This document shows positions 10,660-22,160 of a stretch of DNA of 64,000 nucleotides, one piece after another; within the stretch, counting starts at the first letter, position 1; each line of letters opens with the position of its first letter. The notes under the pieces were generated by a model. It was given only the letters and a program-made list of their open reading frames with translations. It was not told the origin of the DNA and made no database searches. Both the position numbers and the translations under genes were made by a program. Source of the stretch: Lineus longissimus. Taxonomy: Eukaryota; Nemertea; Pilidiophora; Heteronemertea; Lineidae. The stretch lies in NCBI RefSeq assembly GCF_910592395.1, contig NC_088316.1:11596001-11660000 (forward strand), written 5' to 3'.

Positions 10660-10928
10660 TGTGCCGACGCACCTTCCATCATACACTTAATTACCGAGCA
10701 TATAAGCTCCGCCTCCTGTCAGGCCATATTTGGATTGACTCCTTCCGGTACTTTCTTAACCAATCGTGTTTACTTCCCCTTTTCGGACTTTTCTACCTGT
10801 AAAGCCTGTGATGAATAAAGTTAGTTAGCATAAGTATATCGTCGTTGTAACATCTCTCTGCATGTCTTGCATGGACTATACTCTGGACCACGTGGACTAT
10901 ATATGATAAACCCGCAATAGGCCGAACA
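10660..10928 (+). repeat. 3' LTR of BEL/Pao element (269 bp)
   Basis: Same length and, by eye, same sequence as the 5' LTR. TATAAG is at 10701-10706 and AATAAA at 10814-10819. Confidence 0.96.
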
Positions 10929-10997
10929 CTGTCTGAGGGGAGTCAAAGGTATAGTGAGCCAAAAAACAAACACTATCGGTCTCTCCCTAGAACCCCT
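10929..10997. repeat. 67-bp tandem unit, copy right of BEL
   Basis: Matches 4120-4188 over 69 bp; its first five bases are the right target duplication CTGTC. Confidence 0.85.
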
Positions 10998-11755
10998 CCC
11001 ACCCAGAGGACAGTCTTCTGGCATCAAAATTTTTTCATTAGCTGATGCCAAAAATCAAAGAGACAAACAGATGAAGCCATTTTTGTCGCCCCTCCCCAGT
11101 CAAACAGAATTCCTTTTTGGCTTTAATATAACTTTGACATGCTCCCTGATCTGCAAATGGGATGATCCACCGAACATTTTGGGAAAATAAACGACGTCAC
11201 TAAATGATGTGATGTGACGTCAAGAGGGTGGAGGAAAACCTGTTAGCGAGATGTCAGTAGCATCTTTAGTAGCAGGTGGATCACCGACATTAAAAGGTAA
11301 CCTATTTTTGAAACGGATGTTTCTGGAAGGCATCAACATGTAGGAGAGAAAACAACCTCTACCAAAGAACCACTCATAAAATAAGATGCACTGGATCTGT
11401 CTGACGTCTATTTCTTTGCAACACTGCAACATAGATCATTGCAGTGGGATATAGTGGGATATTCCTCCATCCTCAACAATCCGGAATAAATATCGGGTAA
11501 CCGTTTCGCAGACGAATTCTCATACTAAAATTACCCATATTTGACCATCTTGACCCCACAAGAGGTGGAGTATTGACAACCTCAATACAAGTTCTGATGC
11601 AAATTAAGAACGAACTGGGCCTTAACTTCACACTTCAAGGTTCAGACTTCAGCTGCAAGTGACAAGTCTATCCTGAGCAGAATTCTGGGGACGAACATCC
11701 ACATACCTGACCATCCACAGGTGAATCTGGGAACTGGGGGGTCAATTTCACTGCT

Positions 11756-11950
11756 CAACATTAGAAACACACGCAAATTCAATGAAATTCATTGCAGAAG
11801 TAACATCGGAAATCCTGGTTGCCAAGTAGATGCATGGGAGATGCATTTTCACCCCTCAACATTTGAAATCAAAATTCCATAAAATTCATGGCAGGAATAA
11901 TATGGGAAATCCAGGTTTCTAAGTCGATGCATGGGAGACATATGGGGCCA
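11756..11950. repeat. Diverged ~100-bp tandem duplication
   Basis: Two units each containing caacatt...gaaat...aattcatggcagg-like and gatgcatgggaga motifs, about 100 bp apart and roughly 75-80% alike by eye. The second runs into the TIR element at 11945. Confidence 0.6.
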
Positions 11951-12109
11951 AATTCATAAAGGGTGTTTAGCTTAAAACAGCGTTTAACTACTGAATAGAC
12001 AGATTCTGGCCCTTGATGTGAATCTTCACAGAATATGAATAGGCCCTGAAACTGATTAGAGAGAAGTTGTACATGTCTAACCCTTAAACGCCCTTTATGA
12101 ATTTGGGCC
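11945..12109. mobile_element. Short TIR element (MITE)
   Basis: Left end GGGCCAAATTCATAAAGGG and right end CCCTTTATGAATTTGGGCC are inverted copies with one base inserted or missing, followed inside by tgtttag / cgtttaa. It is about 165 bp with no coding potential. The target duplication is not clear, so the superfamily is unassigned. Confidence 0.7.
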
Positions 12110-12269
12110 AAAGTGTTCTCTCAAGACAACACGTTCTGTAAATTTGATGTTAGATATGGATTGTCAGTGCCGGCGAAAGGGATAATGCACCTCAGGTTTT
12201 GACCACAAATCTGAGGGGGAATAGAAAGTGATGCACCTGTTGACAACATACACTGTAAATTTAATTGAT

Positions 12270-12670
12270 AGGGAGTCTCATAGCCTATACTAGTGGTGAA
12301 CACTGCTGGCTACCACGCAATTGGGCCCAGGTCGATCCTGGGGAGAACCCAGTATTGTATTTCTGGATGAACCGGCGTGGCTTTCAAGGAACTAAAATTC
12401 CTGACTCTTCACAACACGTACAATGCATGAAATACTCGAGGGTCTGTCGGATGAGACTAAAAGCCGTGGTCCCTTGTGCCCGAGTGTCTATGCCAGGGCA
12501 AGTAAAAGATCCCACATAGGTGGACAGTAGACTATAGTGGACTCCATACCTCCGGCAAAAATCCAATAGGGTAACTGACGCCGGTAATGATATGATGATT
12601 GAGTCTTGGCAAAATAGCCTACAAGACAGCAAGAGACCCAACACTACCGAACATGTGGCCGTCATTGTCC
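12270..12670 (+). mobile_element. tRNA-derived SINE-like repeat, family A copy 1
   Basis: Shares with 13278-13575 a tRNA-like head (gctggctaccacgcaat...ggtcgatcctggg), then tattgtatttctggatgaacc, aaggaactaaaattcctg and a gatgagact...ggtccctt...gggcaag domain. Such a central domain after a tRNA head is typical of invertebrate SINEs. The boundaries are approximate. Confidence 0.65.
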
Positions 12671-13277
12671 CTTAATGTCAGAGTTGACAGGTATTGTTGC
12701 GTTAATTTCGAGCACCTGTAATTGACAGGTGAACGAGCGCCCCGCCGCCATTGGTAGTTAACGGTGTGGACCTAGATTAGCTTCTTGAGACATTAAATCA
12801 ATCCCGCTCCAATAGGCAGCTATACATCTCCTATTATGGCCGGCTACAAACATGCTAATAAAAGCAAGTCGCAGAAATGGGGTTCTTGATGTGATTTACC
12901 TGGGTATATTGGTCAGAAGCTGCGAGAGGAAATCACAAACTTTATTCACAAGTGGGTTTGCTGTACGATTAAGGATTTATATTTGGGGAATGAAGGTGGA
13001 TCGATTTCTTACAAGCAAGGGTCACATGTACTTCTGTCACCTCTGATTAAACATGGTGCAGGGGTCCAACAAATCCAGTACACTCATGAGTCACTCATAA
13101 GTTTTCAGGCCCAGTAGAAGGTAGTTTTCATACCAGGAAAAACCACAGATAAGGTGAAACAGTTGCATTGAAACCAATCATGTCTAGCTAGATCCAGACG
13201 ATATCATCGACATTTGCTGGCTCTGCAAGCTGATTGCAGCAAATTTCCCATGTGACCTCACTTGAAGTCAATGACAA

Positions 13278-13575
13278 GGAGCCTCATAGCCTGGTGGTTT
13301 ACACGGCTGGCTACCAAGCAATAGGGCCAGGGTTCAATCCCGGGAGAACCAAGGATTGTATTTCTGGATGAACCATTTCAAGGAACTAAAATTCCTGGCT
13401 CTTCACAGACCTTCCAATGAGACTTGAAACCAAGGTTCCTTGTATGTGATGTCTATGAAAGGGCAAGCCAAATCCTCCACCAAGAGAGAAACATGAGTAG
13501 CTTGCGTGGACTCTACATCTGGACAAAATCAGAGTCACTAGCCAATACACCCAATTGGCCCCTTAACCTTAGTGA
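13278..13575 (+). mobile_element. tRNA-derived SINE-like repeat, family A copy 2
   Basis: A shorter, diverged copy of 12270-12670 with a better B-box-like gggttcaatcccg. It keeps the ctggatgaacc, ggaactaaaattcctgg and caaggttccttg blocks. Confidence 0.65.
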
Positions 13576-14379
13576 CACACAATAAAATGCACTCATCACG
13601 CCTTGGAGGAGGAATACTCCCCGGAGAAAATCACCTCCGAGTGTAGAGCAAATGCATCAAAAGTCTGCTTCCCCATTGCAGGCAAAATACAACAAAGCAT
13701 CTTGAAATCGTTTCTCTTTAAAATGCCACCGATGTGACCTCTAACATTCTGAACCAATGTGATTTAGAGGCAACAGAATCGCCCTGAAATCTAATTTGAG
13801 TTGAACAAATGATTTAGGAACCAATCTTGGTTGTCTATTTCTCCAGGCAATATCAATCAGAATGTTATGATAAAACAACAGATATTTGACATACGGTAAC
13901 CTTTAAGATTCTCTGGGTCCAGGTTCATGGCACCTGCCCAAAAAAACGATTTCGTCATAAACCTACATCTTGGTTTTATGCGAATGTTGACTTTGCAAAG
14001 ACTACTAGGACAGACTAAAGGACAAAGCCAAACACCTAGAATCGCTTTCATGGAAACTATCCAAAGCCGGTGTGAAGGACGGGAAGGAGACGAAGTGATG
14101 TCTAGTTATGGAACTTGATAATCACTGAGAGTAAACCCGAAACCACATTTTCATATCGTGTGTCTATATTAAGGTTTCCAAAGTACATCAAATTTCCAGT
14201 CTTTTATGACAATAGATCTGAAATTCAAAATTTTTGGAAATCTGATCAGCACAGAGCAGATTTATTATTGGAACATATTCTTCATGTTTGGGAGGGGGTT
14301 GGGGAATTCTCATGGGGTCCAACAGTATTTTTGACATGACCCTGACATTCCATTTCTCCAATAGATGTGATGACACAGA

Positions 14380-15210
14380 AGTGTGGCTCCAAGCTAGATA
14401 TCAGAGGAACCAGGGAACTCAAAAGCATCGATGGTCTACACTATTATGTATGGAAGTATGGATTCTTGCTATAAGTGACACTACCACAGCAAGCTTGAAT
14501 ACCAAACACAAGGGGAGGGAGAGGTGGGAACCAGCAGCTTGCTAAAATTCTCAAAAATCTAATCGACTGACATTTGCCAATCTTGAATCGCGATCGAACA
14601 GGGAAGCTAAATGTACCTGAGAGTTCATTAAAACATCTGAATCACCCCCACAGAGGAACCAAAAAGCAGGGCACCATCAGATACAGCCGCTTTCTCTCAT
14701 AAGAATGTCTACAAAATAATCCCCGGTGGAATTTCATCTATGGTATGTTTGGTGGTAACTTAATATTCCAATGGAGTCACTGCTCACGGCTAGGATTGAT
14801 TGAAAGTTTCTGAGGGTTCCGCGACGAGATAAGACACAGAACTCACCATCGATAATCTACTCCCCCAGTCACTATAAGTACAATGCTACAGCAAGCTGAC
14901 ATAATGAAGACTAGGGGAGGGAGAGGTGGGGACTATAGCTGTTGGCTCGGATTCCTAAAAATTAAATTGATCAACATTTGCCAAGGAGAACCGATCCAAG
15001 AGGAGCATCATCCGACATGATCTCTTTCTATCATATTTTCAAGGTCAGCTTCATAAGAAAGTCGATAAAATAATTGCCGGTGAAATTCCATCTATGGTAG
15101 ATTGGGTGGTAACTTAATATTCTGATGGAGTCATTGGAACTTGATGGGTTTCGTTGTGGCTCACAAATAGGATTGAGTGAAAGTTTCTAAGGGTTCTGAG
15201 ACAAGATAAG
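14380..15210. repeat. Diverged ~400-bp tandem duplication
   Basis: The blocks aggggagggagaggtggga, catctatggta, ggtggtaacttaatatt and gaaagtttct(g/a)agggttc occur twice in the same order, offset by about 350-400 bp. There is no open frame. Confidence 0.65.
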
Positions 15211-15724
15211 GTTCTGAACTTGATGCTTGAAATGTGTCAGCATATATCGAGAACTGTGGAGATTTTTCAAAATCATGGTGAGCAAATTATCAAATGGAAG
15301 ATAGAGAAGTATAATGTGCCATAGATTGGGATAATTTCTGTCGCATTGACCATTTTCGAATGTAAGGCCTATGGCCCAGCAAAGGTAAGATCCAGATGTA
15401 ACAAAAATTGAATAATGCTTTGTGTTCCTCCAGAACTAGAATAACCATAAGCCGAGTTGGCACCAAACTTCCCAAGCATGTAGAGAAGTTACAAGTTTAA
15501 GAGAATTTGGGAATCACGGATCAAGTTTTGGAGAAATTCAATGTTTTGTATGCTTGAAAACACCACAACAAAAGGGCTTTACCACAATATCAACTTTCTC
15601 AAAAAATAGATCAATAACACCCAATTGTGACGTTTGGTGCAAACTCGGCCAGTAGTTATCAGGTAAGTAAAGGTATCGGTTTGCCAAATAAAAATATATG
15701 TGCCTAACTGGAGAGGAAATGACG

Positions 15725-16047
15725 ACACAAAAGAAACAAACAAAAGATTAGTCCATTTTGAGGGGCGTGAGGCCAGCATTTTTTTTTTTTTATCCGATTG
15801 TACTCCTACAACACTGTAATGTGATGGCCTTAACTCCATTGTGCTACAAACCTTTACCCACCGTGGCCTTATATTCAAAATCAAAAGACACAAAAGAAAC
15901 AAACAAAAGATTAGTCCATTTTGAGGGGCGTGAGGCCAGCATTTATTATTTTTTATCCGATTGTACTCCTACAACACTGTAATGGGATGGCCTTAACTCC
16001 ATTGTGCTACAAACCTTTACCCACCGTGGCCTTATATTCAAAATCAA
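15725..16047. repeat. 163-bp tandem duplication, two copies
   Basis: acaaaagaaacaaacaaaag through cttatattcaaaatcaa is repeated with a 163-bp period. The copies differ mainly in the T tract (15780-15792 against ttattattttt), so the duplication is recent. Confidence 0.9.
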
Positions 16048-17548
16048 TCTATTGGTGTTGTTTCTTCCTTTGATGTCCTTGTCGACAAATGACCACAGAC
16101 ACTTCATCGCCACCAACATACACATCTCTAGATCAAATGTGACATTAATGGATGCTGGTACTTGTCCCGTTGTCCCGATGTGTCGGGAATAAAAAATCTA
16201 TTTGTTCTGAATGGCGCTAATCGTGGTCGTCAATTTACGAATGGCCTATTACGGCCACAATCTGTCACCATGTTGAATACTGATCGACCCAATGAAGATA
16301 ATAGTGTCCTCTTAATAGTGAGACTAGATGGTTTTGGCAACAACATGATGTCATCTGTATAGATCAGAGACGGATTCACCATTTGTGACCCGTCACAGCA
16401 AAACCAGGCGCATGTTGCTCTGAGCTTGGAAGGTTGAGACAGACAGGTTGTTCATTTCACTGTTGTCTGCCCTTTGTGATAGAGTCTATGGTAGACCGAT
16501 GGTATAAATTCACTGGGACCACCATAGTGGTAATTTGTTTATTCTTCCCAATTACGCAAGTGTGCCAACTACTTCATAAACTGTCACTTATGCTTACACA
16601 AAGTCTCTCTCATATCTCACAGTACCCGGAAATGGTTCACGCTTGTACGAGGAACATATTTAGTGCCGAATCTGATATGACCCAGGGCCCTTACCAAATT
16701 AGCCCCTCTGCTCCTGCCCATAGTCCCCCTTTAAAGCAAAATCTAGTGAGCACAAACAACTCTTGATAATGATTTGATGAGAAATTCTCGCAATTTCCAA
16801 CTAACAGCCGATCTGCTTAAAAAAACAGCTACAGTGCAACAATTTTGAACGGAATCAAACTTCCTTTTTAAAGAACGCAGTATTGAAGACGTAAATCAAT
16901 CTCCAGAAACCATCAACATTATTCAATCATCGTCGATAGAAGCCAACACTCGACACACACACCAATCCAATTATCGCTCACGAAATTCATGAATAGGACA
17001 TTTTTCATGAAACCCAAGCCGAATTCTCGATTGCCGATCGATAATTTACCTCCTAATTATTGTGCGCGCTCAAATCAATCACAAATTATTAGTTGATCCG
17101 CGCACACAGCGGAATAGGAGAATGCGATAATATCGGCTGAATGCGGCAAGCGGAATGTCGTATTCCAATGCACGCACAAGTCACAGAGGCAACCAATCAA
17201 AACCGACATGGTCATATCGCATTAGGATTGTTTCGGTGTTTATTCAAAAACAGCGTATAAGTTCGTGTTGGCGAGTCCAACCTGTACATATTGATTAAAG
17301 CTTCCGATGGGATTTGTGAAAGACAGGGTTTTTTTTAGCTCATTGTTGTTGATGAGAGCTTATAATCGTAAAATGGCTCACTGAGAAGTAGTTGGCAGTC
17401 TGTCAATTTCTAATTGTGTGCCTCGTTGAGCAGTGATTGCTAATCATATAGCTGTGAAGTAAACTGTGATGTTGATAGTGATATCGACCTCGAAGAGTCA
17501 TGATGGCAATTCAGCTGCCATGCTGCTGAGCCATTTGACTTTAATTAA

Positions 17549-17782
17549 CCCTTTAATTGTCGCCTGCGTCTCCGACTTGCGACGAGCGTCTATGCGTTAT
17601 TCACCAGTGACTTTCATTGAAAAGATTGTCTGCTACGCAGTTTTCCGCCTACTGAAAGATGGCGTGCAGGTGATCGTTTTCATGGCAGTTTCAAGGAATC
17701 AAACTCTTCTCTCTTTTAAAAACAGGTTATCGGAAAAGGATTTAATTAAACATCGTTAAAAGAATGTTCAGCAGTTAAAGGG
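17549..17782. mobile_element. piggyBac-like MITE
   Basis: A 234-bp segment between TTAA sites (17545-17548 and 17783-17786), with ends CCCTTTAATTG and CAGTTAAAGGG that are inverted repeats with one mismatch. TTAA duplication plus a CCC terminus is characteristic of piggyBac transposons. There is no transposase. Confidence 0.7.
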
Positions 17783-18541
17783 TTAAGCCTTCAAGAGCTT
17801 TCAGATCAAGCAAGTTGTGCGGCATCATGAGATAGAAGAAGAAATAGTACATGTAGCAGTGGAAATTGCCAACAAATTAGACTTTACATGAGGTCTTGCA
17901 GTGTGACCTAAATTTTTAAGGTATTTTAGTTCCTCAAGACAACACCAGATGTCCATAGCTACTCAAATGTTTTATATGGTTTCTCTGGCCGGGGGGGGGG
18001 GGGCATCCAAATTGAACAATTCTTTCGGCTGAGAGGGTGGGGTGGGATCTGCCAATCCACATTTTAGGTGACAAATGGTGAAAAATGGTGAAAATCGGCC
18101 AAAATTATCTCTCCCTTAAAAAAATTTAGAAAAAAATCCCAATAAGTCCCTACTTATTTCTGCTGTTTTATTGAAACTAGGGGTGAAGACGAAGGTTTTG
18201 AAGAAATTTGACGAGTGTTTCTCAATTGTCTTTGTGAGATTTTGGATGGTGAAAATGCCAAAAAATCCCCAAATCCTGGGCACTAAAAGAGTTAACATTG
18301 CATGCAGTAATAGCGAGAATTTAAAATCTTCTGAGATGCACTAATGTTCACACAAGAGCCTGTAATGGACTGCTTTCCGACCAGATGGAGAGAATTATTA
18401 TTTCATGCTGTAAAATTTGACTTAAAAAGTTAATTTCGCCCGGTCAACATCTTAGCCAATTTTACATTTTCAATACCCACAAAAACATACTTTCTCATTT
18501 CATGTTCAAAACTCCAGTGCAGATCAGTCAGTTAGATAATA

Positions 18542-19254
18542 GGGCCGTTTAGACGACAGAAAAAAGGCCCGATGAGATCCGATCGAATCCGAATGCGGTC
18601 TAAATTTCCCTGGTGTAAACGAAAACCGATCGGGTCTCATGTGGTCCCTTCGGGTCTTCAAGTGGTCCACCTCTTTTGCTGGTTCCATCGGGGCTATAAT
18701 CCGGATGCATCGGGATGCATCCGGATCAAATTTGGTCGTCTAAACGCGATCAGGCCTAATGCGGTCTTATCTGGACTAATTTTTTACCTACACGCATGCG
18801 TATTGGATACGGCAATACTTCCTTTCATTATAAACACGTGTATTTTCGCGGGAATTAATGTCGTTTTGATTGTCAGTTTTATAGTATTTTCTCTTGGCTT
18901 ATTTTCATTATTCCAATATGGTGAAGGATAAGTTCACGGACACGGTTGTTTTCGATCTCATACATATTTGGAGCGATCAATCCATTCAGCGGAAGCTAGA
19001 CAGCAGCTACCATAAGAACGAGCTTGCCTAGTACCATTATAACCCGCATTGTGGCGCTAAATCGGTGACGCCACCGCGACATCCTGTGGATTATTGGTGG
19101 AACCAAAAGAAATTAGTCCACATCAGTCCTCATTGCTGTTAGCGTCTAAACGGGTACATTAAAATAAGACCACATCCGGTCTGGAATGGGGTTCGATCGG
19201 ATCGGATCGGAATGCGGTCTTATGCGGTCTTTTTGGAAAGCGTCTAAACGGCCC
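18542..19254. mobile_element. 713-bp non-autonomous TIR element
   Basis: Ends GGGCCGTTTAGACG and CGTCTAAACGGCCC are perfect 14-bp inverted repeats flanked by TAATA on both sides (18537-18541, 19255-19259). Subterminal copies of aatgcggtct and of gatcggatcgg-like motifs occur in both orientations near both ends. The interior has no convincing transposase. The superfamily is unresolved; the end resembles PIF/Harbinger types but a 5-bp duplication does not. Confidence 0.75.
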
Positions 19255-20307
19255 TAATATGGTTCCATCCAGACATGAGTTCTTGGGAATTCCACAATAA
19301 AGACTTCATGCATTGATACCGACTGAGGTGCAGGTAGTGAAGGGGCAATGTAAAGCTCATGCGAAATTCACTTTAAAAGCGAAATCTGACAATAAGCACA
19401 ATCGCCCAATATCCCTTAATAAACTTGACCTTTCTCGAACAGATTGCCTCAAGGAATGCAATACCCTGTCTCCCCATAATAAGCCCCAACAACTCCGGCC
19501 ATACAAGCAGGTGCTACAGCTTACCAAACTAGATAGACGAAAAAATTCCATCAGAGTCTTCGTTTCTATGGCGACACAGATTTTTTTGACTGACTACTAC
19601 AGATTTGAAACGCTGGTAACATGTTAAGCGATAATTGCTCCTTGTTTTCTCTTGGGGTTTGCTTGATGATTCCGCATGAAAATATTCACTTATCCTTATT
19701 GGATAATTACAATGTGTTCTTGGTGACTATTTTTAACCCCTCATAGCTATATTGTAGTACTCCAACAAGTGATTGTTTTTCCTCTGTACCATTTCACGTG
19801 CAGAGAAACCTCCCTTGGAGAACACCTCTAATAGTAAGACACCCTCTCTAAGAAGCAAGTTGTACTCTAGAAACTAAGTTACACCCCTTAAATGTATTGC
19901 TCCCACTCAAAATTCAGATTTTGTAATGGTTTTCCAAAAGAAGAACCCCTCTTAAAGGCCAACACCATTCAGTAAAAATTTGAAATTTGTTATTGAATTT
20001 GAAAATTTCTAATTGCATAAAAACGTGTTAGTTATGAATTTCATCATTACCATTGTGTAGACAGACACACTAATACTGTAAATACCAGGTTTCAGCAAAT
20101 TTGTATGCATGATAACTGCAATACAGCATTGTGTATAACTGCATTTCTATTCTCCTGAGCCACAAGTCAATATGAATGGCGTACCCCTTTAAATTTCACT
20201 GCCACCATGCTAAAAATTCCAACCAATCCGGTTTTCAATGAAGAATTAGCCTTTGTTATCCCTCTTAGAGAAAATTCTAGGGAAAGAAAAAAAATCTCCA
20301 TACTCAC

Positions 20308-20363
20308 CAATATTAAAGCTATGACTCGATCATCTTCCTTTTCTACCACAGGCGAACATAAGA
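20308..20363 (-). CDS. PDE2A: PDE2A-like 56-bp exon
   Basis: A 56-bp minus-strand exon. The acceptor is strong (gctgttcttgtattttgcag|TC) and the donor is TTG|GTGAGTATGG. Two bases complete a Val codon from the preceding exon; 18 codons follow, LCSPVVEKEDDRVIALIL. Vertebrate PDE2A has VLVMPLADKEAGAVAAVIL at this position (from memory), the central beta strands of the N-terminal GAF-like domain. It ends in phase 0, which fits the start of the 2930-2989 exon. The intron between them contains the BEL/Pao element on the opposite strand. Confidence 0.87.
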
Positions 20364-21230
20364 CTGCAAAATACAAGAACAGCAAGAAAGTCAACATCAG
20401 AATCAGTTTGTAGACTCAGATTGTAAGGCCTGGTGTGGCTGTACCAAGTCATCAGCCCTGCAATGTTAAAGCCATATTGGTCAATGGGGATGTTCTCATT
20501 GCACACTTTCTTTTTGGAGAAGCGTCCAAAACCTCATTGCACAGATCACTAAAACTGAAATAAAAACACAAGGGTAAAAAGTCAGACTTCAAAGTTGTCA
20601 TGAAAAACTAGCAACTTTTTTACTGTTACTGAAACTGCTAAATTTTATGCAAGCATCTTATTTTCGCAGAAATTTCATAAGTAAAGAAGGAAATTTCGAT
20701 ATCTGCCAAAATCAAATTGTAAAATAATTTGGTTTTTCAGAAATTTGAGCTTGTTGCCAATACTAAGAAGGCCAAAAACATTTTTTAAAGTATGTTACTA
20801 ACCCTTACGCTGTCTCTCTAAGTCAACTAATTGTCAATTGGAGTCATCTTCTACTAATTTCTACTACTTCATGTACAGTGGAGCCATCTACCAATGGACT
20901 GACAGAGAATAACAGAAGGTTGAACTCGAACACCAAGGAAATAATCAAATACTTCGAAGCCGTGATGGAAAAGTCACAACCTTATTGTGCTATTAACACA
21001 CTTAAAACCATCTCTCCAAGTCAACCGGTTGTCAAAAAGGTGGCGTTGATTGTCATCGCTATCGTCTCAAACAAGTTAAGTACCTCCCGCTCGAAGCTCG
21101 AGAGATCGACATGAAAGAAACACTCAGACGAACATGGCAACTTTATCCGGCATCATTGTAGACTTTCCAAGATGAAGATGTCAAGTGTGCTATCTATATC
21201 CGGCATTTTAAATGTCTTAAAGCTTTAGTT

Positions 21231-22160
21231 GAACCTCCCTAAGTGAACACCTTTCCAAGGAACCACTTTTTATCAAGGACGCCACCTGTTTCCTGAAGTT
21301 ATCTTTAACAGGTGCAGTAGAACCTCCTTTTGCGATAACCTCTGCAAATAGGACACCCACTCTCGCTAGCTAGGATATCACATAACTCCCATATGAACCT
21401 CTTATGGGGACATTAGAACCTCCCTAAGTGAACACCTCTCCAAGGAACCACTTTTTATCAAGGACGCCACCTGTTACCTGAAGTTACCTTAAACAGGTGC
21501 AGTAGAACCTCCTTTTGCGAAAACCTCTGCAAATGGGACACCTACTCTCGCTAGCTAGGATATCACATCATTCCCATATGAACCTCTTATGGGGACATTA
21601 GAACCTCCTTAAGTGAACACCTCTCCAAGGACCCCCTTTTTATCAAAGACACCACCTGTGTCCCGAAGTTATCTTAAACAGGTGAAGTAGAACCACCTTT
21701 TGCGAAAATCTCTGCAAATAGGGCACCGACTTTCGCTAACTAGGATATCATATCACTCCTATATTAACCTCTTATGGGGACGTTAGAACCTTCTTTAGGA
21801 TGCCTCATCTCTTGCACACTAATCTCTTAAAGGGAGAGCAGTAGAACCATTCTTGGTGGACACATCGGAAAAGAGGACACCCCTCTATAAAGGACACCGT
21901 CTCTTTCCCATGGTAACCTTTAAAATATACATTAAAACTCCTTTCGTCAAAACACCTCTGCAAAGAGGACACCTTCATTAGCTAGGACATGGTTACTTTC
22001 TCACATTAACCTGTTAAAGGCACAGTAGAACCTCCCTTAGTGGACACTTCTCCAAGGTCACCCACTCTAGTTAGGACACCACATCTCTCCCGTTGCAACA
22101 TAGAACCTCTGTTGGTGGACATCTCACCAAGGAGGACATTCACTCTCTGCCATGTTAATC
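21231..22160. repeat. 185-bp tandem array built on MITE-end-like motif
   Basis: The block gaacctcc(c/t)taagtgaacac begins at 21231, 21416 and 21601, with another related start at 21786: exact 185-bp spacing. After 21785 the array decays into shorter units (starts near 21839, 22025, 22101) of the type gtagaacctc...ggacacc. The motif resembles the termini of the pogo-like MITE family in this window (cagtggaacctcccttagtggacacc). Confidence 0.85.

Larger units (their letters stand above)
4192..10928 (+). mobile_element. Complete BEL/Pao LTR retrotransposon
   Basis: A 6737-bp element with TG...CA LTRs of 269 bp that I read as identical, a 5-bp target duplication CTGTC (4187-4191 and 10929-10933), a tRNA primer-binding site 2 bp after the 5' LTR, one uninterrupted gag-pol frame and a polypurine tract abutting the 3' LTR. 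All features expected of a functional BEL/Pao element are present. Identical LTRs imply a very recent insertion. It lies antisense to the PDE2A-like gene inside an intron. There is no envelope frame; about 575 bp of non-coding sequence separates the stop codon from the 3' LTR. Confidence 0.97.
2990..20307 (-). other. 17.3-kb intron carrying the BEL/Pao element
   Basis: Intron between the 56-bp exon and the 20-codon exon. It holds the BEL/Pao element, two copies of one SINE family, TIR elements at 11945-12109, 17549-17782 and 18542-19254, tandem duplications at 11756-11950, 14380-15210 and 15725-16047, and G13 at 17991-18003. The rest (3000-4119, 10998-11755, 12671-13277, 13576-14379, 16048-17548, 19255-20307) is AT-rich with nothing recognised, apart from a dispersed-repeat fragment at 16619-16737 related to 34384-34580. 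Confidence 0.7.
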
